Position numbers and translations under genes: made by a program
Origin: Aquitalea sp. LB_tupeE
Lineage (GTDB): Bacteria; Pseudomonadota; Gammaproteobacteria; Burkholderiales; Chromobacteriaceae
DNA length: 64,000 nucleotides
Assembly: GCF_013391415.1 (NCBI RefSeq)
Contig: NZ_JACAXB010000013.1
Coordinates: 62,001-126,000, forward strand
Direction: 5' to 3'
Notes under the pieces: generated by a model
Told to the model about the DNA's origin: nothing
Seen by the model: only the letters and a program-made list of their open reading frames with translations
The model's database searches: none
Part shown: one piece after another, positions 42,310 through 56,049 of the stretch
How the letters are laid out: the number at the start of each line of letters is the position of its first letter
Numbering within the stretch: the first letter of the stretch is position 1

Positions 42310-43848
42310 ATGCAGCTTGCCTTGCCCGCTCTGGATATGGACCCGAGATTGGTAGACACCAACCCTGACAGCGTTGCCAGCTGGGTAGAACGCTTGCCGT
42401 ACACCGACCTGCATGAATGCGGCCGCCAAATGCTGGATGCCTTGCGCAATCTCAGCCGCACTCCGATGGAAGTGGCAAACCGCCATAAGCTGTTGCTGCA
42501 ATACCTGAAGGGGCTGGACCGCTACTACCCCGCGCTGGAAAGTGAAATCATCCAGACCGACCTGACCTCGGCACCGCGCACCCGCCAGCTGGCCATGCTG
42601 GGGGCGGCCTTGTTCGAAGCGATTTTCATTGCCTTCAAACGCACGCTGAGCGAGCGGCTGGCCAAACGGGGCCTGCTGGAACGCGAGCAACAGCGCATCG
42701 AGCTGCTGCTGTACACCATGATGTCGGCACGCCAGTTGCTGAGCATCTGCTGCCAGAGCTATAGCCCGCCACCGGCTCACTTCTGGTACGACTGCCACCA
42801 GCTGTTCAGCTTTGCCCTGGCACGTGGCTGGCAGGACAAGCATCTGGAAAACGACGACTCACCGGCCACCATTTACCGCCAGATCCTGCTATTGGGGCTG
42901 ACTTCCACCAACCGGCTGTCCATGCCTGAATTACTGGTGGCCAAGCAGTTGATCATGGACCTGGCCCATCAGACCGGGCTGGTTCCGGTGGAGGCCATCC
43001 AGGGGCAGGCGCATGGCTATCTGGTGGATGCCAGCCGTGACGAGCCGCCGCGTTTCTTGCGCATCCAGGCGGAAACCCTGGAAGCAGGGTGTTATCTGCT
43101 GGACCTGGCGCCGGCCATTACTGTGCTCAATCACAGCATCGAGCAGTTGACCAAGGTGCAGAACACCAGCAACAACCCCAGCCAGGTTTACGATGAGCTG
43201 TACCTGTTGCAGTCGCTGGCAGCCGAATGGCAGCAACCACGCCGTCGCCGTCACCAGCGCCTGCCGATTCAGGAAGTGATCGAACTGATTTCCACCGTGC
43301 CGGCCATCTGGTATCGCAGCAATGGCATGAGCTGGGTGCAGGCCGGTAACGAGGAAGCCGCACCGCCCCCCACCACCCGGGCTCCGCCACCGCCCAGCCT
43401 GTTTGTGGTGGTGAACCAGAGCGCCACCGGCTTTCTGCTGCGCGGCCAACCACGCGGTCAGACCCTGCGCGCTGGCGAAGCCGTCCTGCTCACCCATCCG
43501 GGCAAGCCCGACACGGCCCAGTTGTGCATGGTGTGCTGGGTTTCCTTGCTGCCGGACGGAGTGGATGTGGAATGCGGGGTGGAAATCATCGCGGCCAAAC
43601 CCGAAGCCGTCATGATCATTCCCACCATCACCCATCCCAGCGACACCCCGCAATTTTCCCTGCGCCTTCCGGCTATTGCCAGCCTGCGTCGCCCGGCCCT
43701 GCTGCTGATGCAAGGCCGCCCGTTCAGCCGCCTGCGCGAATTCCGCCTGTGGGATGACAAGGGTGACATGCTGATACGCTCCTCCAGGCTGGACAAACAA
43801 TCCCCTCATTTCCAGCTGATGGAATATCGCGATAGCGACCACTTCTGA
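42310..43848 (+). CDS. Unrecognised protein with PilZ-like C-terminal domain
   Basis: A 512-residue cytoplasmic protein with no signal peptide or membrane segment. The first 300 residues are helical and leucine/glutamine-rich and I do not recognise the fold. Near residue 310 there is a basic RRRHQR, then a proline-rich linker ([15 protein letters not shown]) and [11 protein letters not shown] near residue 368. The pair resembles the RxxxR and D/NxSxxG motifs of PilZ c-di-GMP receptors, but the spacing is unusual. Start chosen at an ATG with AGGATG upstream. It is between bioA and proB; the function is unknown. Confidence 0.75.
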   Translation: MQLALPALDMDPRLVDTNPDSVASWVERLPYTDLHECGRQMLDALRNLSRTPMEVANRHKLLLQYLKGLDRYYPALESEIIQTDLTSAPRTRQLAMLGAALFEAIFIAFKRTLSERLAKRGLLEREQQRIELLLYTMMSARQLLSICCQSYSPPPAHFWYDCHQLFSFALARGWQDKHLENDDSPATIYRQILLLGLTSTNRLSMPELLVAKQLIMDLAHQTGLVPVEAIQGQAHGYLVDASRDEPPRFLRIQAETLEAGCYLLDLAPAITVLNHSIEQLTKVQNTSNNPSQVYDELYLLQSLAAEWQQPRRRRHQRLPIQEVIELISTVPAIWYRSNGMSWVQAGNEEAAPPPTTRAPPPPSLFVVVNQSATGFLLRGQPRGQTLRAGEAVLLTHPGKPDTAQLCMVCWVSLLPDGVDVECGVEIIAAKPEAVMIIPTITHPSDTPQFSLRLPAIASLRRPALLLMQGRPFSRLREFRLWDDKGDMLIRSSRLDKQSPHFQLMEYRDSDHF

Positions 43849-43919
43849 GCCACGCCCATGCTGTCCAGTTTGCGGTAAACTCTTCAGCTTCTTCATTTAT
43901 TGCAGCAGAAGGGTTTTGT

Positions 43920-45038
43920 ATGCGCTCGGTGATTCATGCCGCCAACCGGATTGTGGTCAAGGTAGGTTCCAGCCTGGTCACCAATGATGGCAAAGGACTG
44001 GACCTGGCGGCGCTGGCGCGCTGGGCTGCTGAAATTGCCGAGCTCAAACGCCGTGGCAAGCAGGTGGTGCTGGTTTCCAGCGGTGCCATTGCCGAAGGCT
44101 GTCAGCGCCTGGGCTGGTCGGTACGCCCCAAGGGGGTTCACGAATTGCAGGCAGCCGCTGCCGTCGGCCAGATGGGCCTGTGTCAGGCCTATGAAACCGC
44201 GTTTCGCTCTTTCGGCCTGAAAACCGCGCAAATTCTGCTGACCCACGAAGACCTGGCCGACCGCACCCGTTACCTGAATGCGCGCACCACACTCACCACC
44301 CTGCTCAATCTCAATGTCGTCCCCATCATCAATGAGAACGACACTGTCGTTACCGACGAAATCCGCTTTGGCGACAACGACACGCTGGGCGCACTGGTGA
44401 CCAACCTGATTGAAGCCGATGCGCTGATCATCCTGACCGACCAGCAAGGCCTGTACACTGCCGACCCGCGCAAGCATCCGGATGCGGTATTCGTGCACGA
44501 AGCACAGGCGGGTGATACCGCACTGGAGGACATGGCCGGAGGTGCTGGCTCCAGTGTGGGTACCGGCGGCATGATCACCAAAATTCTCGCCGCCAAGCGT
44601 TCGGCTCGCAGTGGCGCAGACACAGTGATTGCCTGCGGTCGCGAACATGATGTGCTGTCCCGTCTGGCGGACGGTGAAGGGATTGGTACCCAGCTGCTGG
44701 CACCGACCAACCGCATGGCCGCACGCAAGCAATGGCTGGCAGATCACCTCAAGCTGACCGGTCGCATTATGCTGGACGCCGGTGCGGCGCTGGCGGTACG
44801 CGAACGCGGCACCAGTCTGCTACCGGTAGGCGTTACCGCCATCGAGGGTGACTTCCTGCGCGGCGAAGCAGTGGCTTGTGTCGACCCAGAAGGGCTGGAA
44901 GTGGCACGTGGCCTGGTGAACTACAGCTCGGACGAAGCCCGGCTGATCATGAAGAAAACCACACGCGAGATTGAAGCCACACTGGGCTATATGGTGGAGC
45001 CGGAACTGATTCACCGCGACAATATGGTCACGCTGTAA
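43920..45038 (+). CDS. proB: Glutamate 5-kinase
   Basis: ProB phosphorylates glutamate in the first step of proline synthesis. The 372-residue product has the amino acid kinase domain ([16 protein letters not shown], about residues 11-26; [31 protein letters not shown]) and a C-terminal PUA domain (about residues 280-365), the usual long form. In related genomes it follows the GTPase gene obg, which is absent here. A terminator follows. Confidence 0.97.
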   Translation: MRSVIHAANRIVVKVGSSLVTNDGKGLDLAALARWAAEIAELKRRGKQVVLVSSGAIAEGCQRLGWSVRPKGVHELQAAAAVGQMGLCQAYETAFRSFGLKTAQILLTHEDLADRTRYLNARTTLTTLLNLNVVPIINENDTVVTDEIRFGDNDTLGALVTNLIEADALIILTDQQGLYTADPRKHPDAVFVHEAQAGDTALEDMAGGAGSSVGTGGMITKILAAKRSARSGADTVIACGREHDVLSRLADGEGIGTQLLAPTNRMAARKQWLADHLKLTGRIMLDAGAALAVRERGTSLLPVGVTAIEGDFLRGEAVACVDPEGLEVARGLVNYSSDEARLIMKKTTREIEATLGYMVEPELIHRDNMVTL

Positions 45039-45067
45039 AACCGGCATCAGGGTAGTGACAGACACAA

Positions 45068-45091
45068 AAAAGGCGGCGCAAGCCGCCTTTT
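45068..45091 (+). terminator. Terminator of proB
   Basis: AAAAGGCGGC and GCCGCCTTTT pair around a GCAA tetraloop, 29 bases after the proB stop, ending in TTTT. The A/T flanks make it usable in both directions, so it may also serve the convergent gene at 45143-45577. Confidence 0.88.
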
Positions 45092-45142
45092 GCATGAGTA
45101 ACACCAGCCTGGATCAGTAAAGTGAACAGGCCAGTTGCAGGA

Positions 45143-45577
45143 TCAATCCTGAGTGGACCCATCCATGTTTTTGCCTGCCTCCAGCTCGCGGGCGCGGCGC
45201 AACTCCAGCGCGCGGGCAATCACATAGGCCATCATCAGGCAGATGAAGAACAGGAACATCACCAGCGCCATCGAGCGCAGGGTTTCGGTCAGCGCATTCC
45301 ACAATTCCAGCACCCAGCGCGCACCGGTCAGTTCCAGCTGGGTACTGCCCTTGCCGGCAGTGGGCGGCAAATACTGCTCCAGATTCCAGGGGCGGACGCC
45401 ACCGGAGATCCCTGCCACCACGATGGCAAAGCTGATGTAGTAGCGCCAGGCATCGGCCAGGTCCTGCCCCAGCGTGCGACGCAATATCTTGACAATAGCC
45501 GGGTCAAAAAAACGCACCACTGCCAGCGAAGTAGCCAGGGCGACCGCAACAATGGCAGCAAACAGTGCATAAAACAT
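45143..45577 (-). CDS. Small membrane protein of unknown function
   Basis: A 144-residue protein starting MFYALFAAIVAVALATSLAV. It has hydrophobic segments near residues 2-20, 47-60 and 105-127, and a charged C-terminus. I do not recognise a family motif. It lies 67 bases after the amidotransferase gene on the same strand and converges on proB. The start at the ATG at 45577 places the hydrophobic segment at the N-terminus; a longer start eight codons upstream is possible. Confidence 0.75.
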   Translation of the reverse strand: MFYALFAAIVAVALATSLAVVRFFDPAIVKILRRTLGQDLADAWRYYISFAIVVAGISGGVRPWNLEQYLPPTAGKGSTQLELTGARWVLELWNALTETLRSMALVMFLFFICLMMAYVIARALELRRARELEAGKNMDGSTQD

Positions 45578-45644
45578 GATGTTTCCTTTCTGGAAAACCA
45601 AATCAGGTCAGATAACAAATCAATTCATGTGCCGCAGCCTGCAC

Positions 45645-46361
45645 TCAGACAGATGGCTGTTGTTGCAGACGGGCAAAACGCTGCAAGACAGAAGCAGCCT
45701 GCGGTGTGGGGCACAGCTGTGTGCGCAAGGCTTCGGGTGCCAGACCTGCCGCCTGCAGCGTGGGCGCCAGGTGCGCCAGATACGCGTCCATGGCAGCAAG
45801 ATCGAACTCGGGATGAAATTGTACGCCCCAGGCCGAGCCAAGGCGGAAGGCGTGATTGGGTTCGAATGCATTGGCGGCCAGCCGTACCGCACCCGGTGGC
45901 AATGTGCTGACTGACTGCCAGTGGATGACCGCCGCCGGGAAACGTGCCGAAAAACCGGCAAACAGCGGGTCTTCTGCGGCGGCAGGTAACAGGTCGACCT
46001 CCACCACCCCTGCCTCCGGCCCCTTGGGGTGATAGCCCACGCTGCCACCCAGCGCATCAGCCAGCAACTGGTGGCCATAACAGATGCCCAATAGCGGAAC
46101 CTCACGCGCCACTGCCTCACGCAACCAGTGGGCCGTGGCCACGCTCCAGTCTTCGCGGTCGCTCACCATGGCCGGAGAACCGGTAATCACCGCAGCGGCG
46201 CAGTCCTGCACCGCTGGGAGGGCTTCACCACGCTGCACATCCACCACGCGCCACTCACCGGGCGCAGCTTGCAACTCGCGGGCAATCCAGTGTTCAAAAT
46301 CGCCCAGTTTTTCGGCCAGCGCCGGATAAGTACGGCCGGTCTTGATGATGATTTTCTGCAT
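45645..46361 (-). CDS. Class I glutamine amidotransferase-like protein
   Basis: A 238-residue stand-alone class I glutamine amidotransferase (GMP-synthase-like) domain. The nucleophile is the cysteine in LLGICYGHQLLADALGG (about residues 94-110), with the histidine in VQFHPEFD (about residues 185-192) completing the triad. The synthase partner and substrate are unknown; such proteins are often misnamed GMP synthase. It starts 4 bases after the ruvB stop, so it is likely the last or next gene of the ruv transcript. Confidence 0.9.
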   Translation of the reverse strand: MQKIIIKTGRTYPALAEKLGDFEHWIARELQAAPGEWRVVDVQRGEALPAVQDCAAAVITGSPAMVSDREDWSVATAHWLREAVAREVPLLGICYGHQLLADALGGSVGYHPKGPEAGVVEVDLLPAAAEDPLFAGFSARFPAAVIHWQSVSTLPPGAVRLAANAFEPNHAFRLGSAWGVQFHPEFDLAAMDAYLAHLAPTLQAAGLAPEALRTQLCPTPQAASVLQRFARLQQQPSV

Positions 46362-46365
46362 GGGA

Positions 46366-47400
<1,035 letters not shown>

Positions 47401-47466
47401 GGGTACTGCCGCGGTGGCTGAATTTTGAATCCGTCCATATTACCACCTGACCCAACAGGCCGCAGG

Positions 47467-48060
47467 CTAGCCCTTCATCAAATTCTTCAAGGCCAGACGC
47501 ACACCGTCGCTGACCGTCACGTCGGCAGGCAGGCCCTTGGTGGCGGCGGCGGCTTCTTTCTCGTTGTAACCCAGTGCCAGCAGGGCGTTGACGATATCGC
47601 TCTTTTCGTCCGGCGTGGCAGCAAAAGGCAGGCCGCCGGGTACAGCCAGATTGCTGCCGGTAGCCAGTTTGCCACGCAGCTCCAGCACCAGACGTTCGGC
47701 GGTTTTCTTGCCAATGCCAGGCACAGACGACAGGCGCTTGATATCTTCACTGGCAATGGCCACCGCCAGTTCATCAGCCGTCATGCCGGACAGGATGGCC
47801 AGCGCAATCTTGGCACCAATGCCGCTGACCTTGATCAGCTGGCGGAAGGTTTCCCGCTCTTCCTTGCTGGCAAAGCCAAACAGCAGGTGGGCATCCTCCC
47901 GCACCACCAGGTGGGTGAACAAGCTGGCTTTCTGCCCCAGGGCCGGGAGCTGGTAAAACGTCGTCATCGGCACATCCACTTCGTAACCAACGCCATTGAC
48001 GTCCACCACCACTTGCGGTGGCAGTTTTTCGATAAGAGTGCCACTGAGGCGTCCGATCAT
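47467..48060 (-). CDS. ruvA: Holliday junction DNA-binding protein RuvA
   Basis: RuvA tetramers bind the four-way junction and hold RuvB. The product starting at [12 protein letters not shown] (ATG at 48060) is 197 residues. It has the N-terminal OB domain, a helix-hairpin-helix pair ([13 protein letters not shown] and [13 protein letters not shown], about residues 70-130) and the C-terminal RuvB-binding domain. An upstream in-frame ATG three codons earlier is possible. Confidence 0.97.
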   Translation of the reverse strand: MIGRLSGTLIEKLPPQVVVDVNGVGYEVDVPMTTFYQLPALGQKASLFTHLVVREDAHLLFGFASKEERETFRQLIKVSGIGAKIALAILSGMTADELAVAIASEDIKRLSSVPGIGKKTAERLVLELRGKLATGSNLAVPGGLPFAATPDEKSDIVNALLALGYNEKEAAAATKGLPADVTVSDGVRLALKNLMKG

Positions 48061-48090
48061 GACAAACATTCTCCCGATGAGATTGACTGC

Positions 48091-49038
48091 TCAGGCCAGT
48101 AGCAAGGCCACGGCCAGCAGCAGTGGATACAGATTGGCCGCCATGATGGTGGCGATAATGGCCGGGCGCAAGTGCGACGGTTCGTCCGCATGCTGCCGTA
48201 ACTGCACGCTGGCAAAACCGGACAGCGGCAAGGTGAGCAAGCCCAGCGCGGCAAACAGCGGCAGCCGCTGCTGCCACAGCAGCATGGCAAGCAAGCCATA
48301 AGCCAATACCGCCAGCAGACCATACACGGCGCGGGCTTGCGCTAGTGGCAGCCGCACCACCCAGTGCCACTTGCCAGCCAGCCGGTCGGCTTCGCGATCG
48401 GGAAACTGGTTGATATACAACAGCAGGCTGGTAAGGATGGCATAGGGCAGGCTGGCGCATAGCAAGGTGCTCTGCCAGCCACCGGTCAGCAACACCACCA
48501 TGCCCTGCGGCAGCAACAAAAAACACAGCGCCACGCTGACTTCGCCCAGGCCCCGGCTGTTCAGCCGCAAAGGCGGAGCCGAATAGCCCCAGCCCAACAG
48601 CACGCCGGCAAGGCCGATCAGCAATAAGGGCAAGCCACGCAAGCTGACCAGATACAGCCCGCCAGCCGTCACCAAAGCAAACAGCCCATAGGCGAGGCTA
48701 CGCATCTGTGTTGCACTGAGCACACCGTTCTGGATGAAGCGGCTGCCACCGGTAAACGGAAACAGCCGCGCTGTATTGGCTGCATCCGTTCCGTTGTGAT
48801 GGTCAGCCACATCATTGATGACATTGACTGCGGCATGCGTAAGCAAGGCCAGAATCAGCCCCAGCACCGCCAAGGGCCAGTGCTGTTGTAATGCTGCACC
48901 GCCGCTGGCGGCGATACCCAGCAAGACACCGGCCAGCGTAATGGTGAGAAAGGCCGGCCGGGTGGCCAGCCACCAGCGTGCCGGACGATGCACCAGGGCG
49001 GCGGCTTGCGGTTCGATGGCGATGGGAGAGGGAGACAT
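48091..49038 (-). CDS. UbiA-family prenyltransferase (MenA-like)
   Basis: A membrane prenyltransferase of about 315 residues with multiple hydrophobic helices. The first aspartate-rich motif NDVADHHNGTD (about residues 71-81), which binds Mg-diphosphate, is intact, and a second, DREADRLAGK, is near residue 205. The form is closest to MenA/1,4-dihydroxy-2-naphthoate prenyltransferases. Betaproteobacteria normally use ubiquinone, so the aromatic acceptor is uncertain. It lies between ruvC and ruvA, which are usually closer. Confidence 0.85.
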   Translation of the reverse strand: MSPSPIAIEPQAAALVHRPARWWLATRPAFLTITLAGVLLGIAASGGAALQQHWPLAVLGLILALLTHAAVNVINDVADHHNGTDAANTARLFPFTGGSRFIQNGVLSATQMRSLAYGLFALVTAGGLYLVSLRGLPLLLIGLAGVLLGWGYSAPPLRLNSRGLGEVSVALCFLLLPQGMVVLLTGGWQSTLLCASLPYAILTSLLLYINQFPDREADRLAGKWHWVVRLPLAQARAVYGLLAVLAYGLLAMLLWQQRLPLFAALGLLTLPLSGFASVQLRQHADEPSHLRPAIIATIMAANLYPLLLAVALLLA

Positions 49039-49098
49039 GCAGGCTTCCGTCAGGTCGATGACCACAGCATAGCGCAGCCACTATCAACCGTGCTTGCG

Positions 49099-51366
<2,268 letters not shown>

Positions 51367-51428
51367 GTCGGTTCGTCACGATGCTGATAGAATCTGCTGA
51401 TTTTAACCTGCTCACCTGTCCACACGAT

Positions 51429-53744
51429 ATGGCTTTGTGCATGCTCAAACTGCAGCCCACGAAAATGACGCTGGCTCTGGCAGCCGCTTTCTCGGTTTCT
51501 GCCGCCCAGGCCGCAGACAATGCGCCGGAAGCGCCTAATACCCCGCCCACCACCCAGGGGCAAACGCATGTCACTGCCGACCACATGGACGGGCAGATGC
51601 AGGACAAGCTGAAAGCCAGTGGCGATGTGGTGGTGATTCGCGACAACCAGACCCTGGAAGCTGACTGGCTGGACTACTACCAGCAACAGAACCGGGTCAA
51701 AGCCGGTAATCACTTCCGCCTGACCCGCGACAAAGACGTCGTCACCGGTACCACGCTGGACTACTGGATGGATGAACATACCGGTTCGGCCCAGCAGCCA
51801 TCCTTCCAAATGGGCAACCCGGATACCAATAACAAACCCGGCGGTGCCAAGCGCAGCCTAGCGAAATCTGGCGTTGCCTTCCGTGGTGATGGCAGTGAAG
51901 CTCAGTTCACCGGGCCGGACCAGTACCGTCTGATCAACAGCCGGGTGAACTCCTGCGTAGTCGGCGATGACTCCTGGTACCTGAAGTCCTCCACGCTGGA
52001 CCTAAATTACGCCACCAATATCGGTGTAGCCCGCAATGCCCGGCTGGAATTCCAGGGTGTTCCCATCCTGTACACGCCCTGGATCGACTTCCCGCTGGAT
52101 GGCAGCCGCAAATCCGGCCTGCTGACGCCCACCTTCCGCTCCGGCACCACCGGCTTTGACATTGCGTTGCCCTATTACTGGAATATCGCGCCCAATTTCG
52201 ATGCCACCTTCACCCCGCACATCAACCTCAAGCGGGGAACCATGCTGGCTGGTGAGTTCCGTTACCTGGAACCGGACTACGAGGGCAGCATTTATACCGA
52301 GCAATTGCGCAACGACAAGCTGACTCACACCAACCGCTACGCCTGGTACGCCACCCACAAGCAAACCCTGCTGCCGGGCCTGACCTTTGGCTACGACTAC
52401 AACTACGTATCGGACGTCAATTACTTTAACGACTTTGGCGATCGCACCCTGCAGGCCACCAATGTCAACCTCAAGCGCGAAGCCTGGGTGAAGTACAGCA
52501 CAGGCTGGCAGGGTGGCAATGTCGACACCATGCTGCGCACTCAGCGCTACCAGACGCTGGAAGATCCGGTCATTGCCGCCGACCAGCCCTATGCACGGCT
52601 GCCGCAAATAACCTTGGTGGCCAATCAGAAGCTCCCGGACGGGCTGAGCTTCAACCTGCAAGGTGACCTGACGCGTTTCTCGCACCCCACTTTGCAAACC
52701 GGTGATCGCTTTGTTGCCTATCCCAGTGTCACATGGAATGTATTAAGTAAAAGTTGGGGCTTCCTCCGCCCCAAATTCGGCGTCAACTACACCAAGTACG
52801 ATCTGAATCCACTGGGCAGCAATACTACGCCAGGCAGCACCATCACCCGTACCTTGCCGATTTTCAGCACCGACTCCGGCTTGTACTTTGAGCGTGATAC
52901 GCAATTTAGTAGCAGTGATTATGTGGAAACCTTGGAACCGCGTCTGTTTTACGTCTATATCCCAGCCAAGGACCAAAGCATGATTCCGAACTTTGACAGT
53001 TCGGAAAACGACTTCAACTTCGCCCAGTTGTTCTCGGAAAACCGCTTTTCCAGCTGGGACCGCATCAATGCCGCCAACCAGTTGACAGCAGCCCTGACCA
53101 GCCGCCTGATCAGCAGTGAAACTGGACGCGAACGCCTGCGGGTGATGCTGGGTCAACGTTATTACTTCAAAAACGAAGACACCTCGCTGTATGGCAACCA
53201 GATCACCCTGCAGAACAACAGCAAGGGCCTGCTGGGCAGCCTGGGCGGCGATCTTGACCAGGCCTGGCGCCTGGACAGTACCTATGAGTACAACCAGGAT
53301 CTGGCCAAAACCCAGCGCTACAGCATGCAGGTCCGTTACAACCCGGCACCGGGCAAAACCGTCAGCTTGCGCTACCGCTATGGCCGTTATGAACAAATTG
53401 GCGATACCACTCAATATGGCCCGCTGCGTCAGATCGACCTGGGTGTGCAATGGCCGATCGTACGCCAATGGTATGCCGTGGCACGCGAGAACTATTCGCT
53501 GATCGACAACAAGCCTCTTGAGCATCTGCTCGGGGTAGAGTACAACGACGGCTGCTGGACGGCTCGAGTGGTACTCAAACGTGACTCGACTCTGGCGACA
53601 ACCATCTCTTCGGCCACCAAGAGCACCGGTGTATTCTTCCAGCTGGAACTGCGCGGTCTGGGCAGTCTGGGCAGCAGCCCGGCATCCGACCTGAAGCTGG
53701 CCATTCCGGGCTACTCCAACATTTCTGATACCCGACCCAATTGA
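51429..53744 (+). CDS. lptD: LPS-assembly outer-membrane protein LptD
   Basis: LptD with LptE inserts lipopolysaccharide into the outer membrane. The product is about 771 residues, with a signal peptide (cut after AAQA), an N-terminal OstA/LptA-like domain (about residues 40-150) and a large C-terminal beta-barrel. Only two cysteines are seen in the mature chain (SRVNSCVVGD and NDGCWTARV), so at most one disulfide can form, versus two in E. coli. The start is uncertain between ATGs at 51429 and 51441. surA follows after 2 bases. Confidence 0.95.
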   Translation: MALCMLKLQPTKMTLALAAAFSVSAAQAADNAPEAPNTPPTTQGQTHVTADHMDGQMQDKLKASGDVVVIRDNQTLEADWLDYYQQQNRVKAGNHFRLTRDKDVVTGTTLDYWMDEHTGSAQQPSFQMGNPDTNNKPGGAKRSLAKSGVAFRGDGSEAQFTGPDQYRLINSRVNSCVVGDDSWYLKSSTLDLNYATNIGVARNARLEFQGVPILYTPWIDFPLDGSRKSGLLTPTFRSGTTGFDIALPYYWNIAPNFDATFTPHINLKRGTMLAGEFRYLEPDYEGSIYTEQLRNDKLTHTNRYAWYATHKQTLLPGLTFGYDYNYVSDVNYFNDFGDRTLQATNVNLKREAWVKYSTGWQGGNVDTMLRTQRYQTLEDPVIAADQPYARLPQITLVANQKLPDGLSFNLQGDLTRFSHPTLQTGDRFVAYPSVTWNVLSKSWGFLRPKFGVNYTKYDLNPLGSNTTPGSTITRTLPIFSTDSGLYFERDTQFSSSDYVETLEPRLFYVYIPAKDQSMIPNFDSSENDFNFAQLFSENRFSSWDRINAANQLTAALTSRLISSETGRERLRVMLGQRYYFKNEDTSLYGNQITLQNNSKGLLGSLGGDLDQAWRLDSTYEYNQDLAKTQRYSMQVRYNPAPGKTVSLRYRYGRYEQIGDTTQYGPLRQIDLGVQWPIVRQWYAVARENYSLIDNKPLEHLLGVEYNDGCWTARVVLKRDSTLATTISSATKSTGVFFQLELRGLGSLGSSPASDLKLAIPGYSNISDTRPN

Positions 53745-53746
53745 CC

Positions 53747-55036
53747 ATGAAAAAAACCCTGCTTGCTCTGTTGATTGCAACACTCGTCCAGACGACCCAC
53801 GCAGCACCGGCCAACCCGGTCAATGAAATGGATCGTATCGTGGCGGTGGTCAACAAGACCGTCATTACCAATCTGGACCTGCAAAACCGCATTGATGCCG
53901 TCATCCAGCAACTGAAGGGGCAGAATATTACCCCGCCGTCGCGTGACGTTCTGGCGCATCAGGTGCTGGAACAGATGATCACCGAGCAGACGCAGCTGGA
54001 ATACGCCAGCAGCAACGGCATCCGTGTTGACGACCATGACCTTGACCTGGCGATTGCCGACCTGGCCAAGCAGAACAAGCTGGATGTAAAAGGCCTGCAA
54101 GCCCAGCTGGCCAAGGAAGGCGTGCCGTTTGCCCGCTTCCGTGAGGAAATCCGCCGCGAAATCATCCTGGCCCGACTCAAGAACAATGAAATCGGCTCGC
54201 GCATCAACGTGACGGACAGCGAAGTGGATCAGGTACTGAAAAGTGCCCAGAGTGCCAATCGCAACGAATACCACCTGGCCACTATTCTGGTCAGCACCCC
54301 GGAACGCGCTGACGCCAAGCAGCTGGACAACCTGGCGGCCAAGGCCAGCAAGGCACTGGCCGAACTGAATGACAAGCAGCCGTTTGCCAAGGTAGCAGCC
54401 ACTTACTCCGACGCACCAAACGGCATCAAGGGTGGTGACCTGGGCTGGCGTCCTGCCGCCACCTTGCCGCAGGAATTCGTCTCCTTGCTGGACAGCCTCA
54501 ACCCGGGGCAACACACCGGGGTGATTCGCACGCCGCAAGGTTTCATGATTTTCCAGCTGATTGAAAAGCGCGGTGGTAACCAGCCCATGCTGGTGGAGCA
54601 ATATCACACCTCGCACATTCTGATCCGCACCAATGAAGCGGTTTCCGACACCGACGCCAAAAACCGCATCCTGCAAATCCGCGACCGCATTCTGCGCGGT
54701 GCCAAGTTTGCCGAAATGGCCAAGCTGTATTCCGAAGACGGCAGCAATGTCAAAGGTGGCGATCTGGGCTGGGTGAACAAGGGCGACATGGTGCCGGAAT
54801 TCGAAAAAGCCATGCTGGCGTTGCCGGTGGGCACCGTATCCGAACCGGTACGCAGCCCGTTTGGCTGGCACCTGATCCTGGTGGATGCCAAACGCAACCA
54901 GGATGTTTCGGCCGATCGCGAACGCCAGACCATCAAGCAACAGCTGCGCCTGCGCAAGCTGGACCAGGCGTATCTGGACTGGGTGCGTCAGCTGCGTGAT
55001 TCAGCCTTTGTCGAACAGCGTCTGGATGACAAGTAA
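53747..55036 (+). CDS. surA: Periplasmic chaperone/peptidyl-prolyl isomerase SurA
   Basis: SurA escorts outer-membrane proteins, LptD among them, through the periplasm. The 429-residue product starts MKKTLLALLIATLVQTTHAA (signal peptide). It has the N-terminal chaperone domain (about 25-165) and two parvulin domains (about 175-275 and 285-385; DAPNGIKGGDLGW and DGSNVKGGDLGWV mark them). The ATG lies 2 bases after the lptD stop, and pdxA starts 3 bases after its stop. Confidence 0.97.
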   Translation: MKKTLLALLIATLVQTTHAAPANPVNEMDRIVAVVNKTVITNLDLQNRIDAVIQQLKGQNITPPSRDVLAHQVLEQMITEQTQLEYASSNGIRVDDHDLDLAIADLAKQNKLDVKGLQAQLAKEGVPFARFREEIRREIILARLKNNEIGSRINVTDSEVDQVLKSAQSANRNEYHLATILVSTPERADAKQLDNLAAKASKALAELNDKQPFAKVAATYSDAPNGIKGGDLGWRPAATLPQEFVSLLDSLNPGQHTGVIRTPQGFMIFQLIEKRGGNQPMLVEQYHTSHILIRTNEAVSDTDAKNRILQIRDRILRGAKFAEMAKLYSEDGSNVKGGDLGWVNKGDMVPEFEKAMLALPVGTVSEPVRSPFGWHLILVDAKRNQDVSADRERQTIKQQLRLRKLDQAYLDWVRQLRDSAFVEQRLDDK

Positions 55037-55039
55037 ACC

Positions 55040-56029
55040 ATGACTGCGGCACGCCCCCTGCTGGCCGTCACCGCTGGTGAGCCAGCCGGCATCGGTCCGG
55101 ATCTGGTCCTCACACTAGCCGATCTGGCGGTAGACGCCCGGCTGGTGGTGATTGCCGACCTGACCTTGCTGCAACAGCGTGCAATTCAGCTGGGCTTGCA
55201 CCAGCTGCACTTTCAGGCTTGCCAGCCCGGCCAGCCTGCCCCGGCTGCAGGTACGCTGGAGGTGCTGCATGTCCCGCTGGCTGTGCCGGTCACGCCGGGC
55301 GTGCTGGATGCGCGCAATGGCCGTTATGTGCTGGATACGCTGGATGCAGCCATTGCCGGTTGCCTGTCCGGTGAGTTTGCCGGCATGGTGACTGCGCCAG
55401 TACACAAGGGCGTGATCAACGATGCGGGCGTGCCATTCAGCGGCCATACCGAATACCTGGCAGAACACACCGCCACCCCACGCGTGGTGATGATGCTAGC
55501 CGGGGCCGGCATGCGGGTGGCGCTGGTCACCACCCATCTGCCGCTGCGTGCCGTGGCCGACGCCATCACCAAGCCGGAGCTGGAAGCCGTCATCCGCATC
55601 CTGCATGGCGATTTGCAGCACAAGTTTGGCCTGGAGAATCCGCGCATTCTGGTGGCAGGGCTCAACCCGCATGCCGGGGAATCCGGCCACATGGGGCGCG
55701 AGGAAATCGACGTCATCGAACCGGTATTGCAAGCATTCCGCGCCGAAGGCATGCAGCTGATCGGCCCGCTACCGGCTGACACCCTGTTCAACCCGGACAA
55801 GCTGGCCACGGCTGATGCGGTACTGGCCATGTACCACGACCAGGGCCTGCCGGTGCTCAAGCACGCCAGCTTCGGCGCCGGTATCAATATCACGCTGGGC
55901 CTGCCCATCATCCGCACCTCGGTGGACCATGGCACGGCGCTGGACCTGGCTGGCACCGGCCAGGCCGATCCGGGCAGCCTGTATGAAGCCGTGCGTCTGG
56001 CTGCACAGCTGGCTGCCACACAGCCGTGA
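55040..56029 (+). CDS. pdxA: 4-hydroxythreonine-4-phosphate dehydrogenase
   Basis: PdxA oxidises 4-hydroxythreonine phosphate in pyridoxal phosphate synthesis. The 329-residue product has the start [21 protein letters not shown] (about residues 115-125), SGHTEYLAE and ATHLPLRAV-like metal-binding histidines, and the C-terminal [11 protein letters not shown] and [15 protein letters not shown] (about 291-305). Order lptD-surA-pdxA is as in E. coli; rsmA, usually next, is absent and a terminator follows. Confidence 0.97.
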   Translation: MTAARPLLAVTAGEPAGIGPDLVLTLADLAVDARLVVIADLTLLQQRAIQLGLHQLHFQACQPGQPAPAAGTLEVLHVPLAVPVTPGVLDARNGRYVLDTLDAAIAGCLSGEFAGMVTAPVHKGVINDAGVPFSGHTEYLAEHTATPRVVMMLAGAGMRVALVTTHLPLRAVADAITKPELEAVIRILHGDLQHKFGLENPRILVAGLNPHAGESGHMGREEIDVIEPVLQAFRAEGMQLIGPLPADTLFNPDKLATADAVLAMYHDQGLPVLKHASFGAGINITLGLPIIRTSVDHGTALDLAGTGQADPGSLYEAVRLAAQLAATQP

Positions 56030-56049
56030 AACTGCCGCCAAAACACCAC

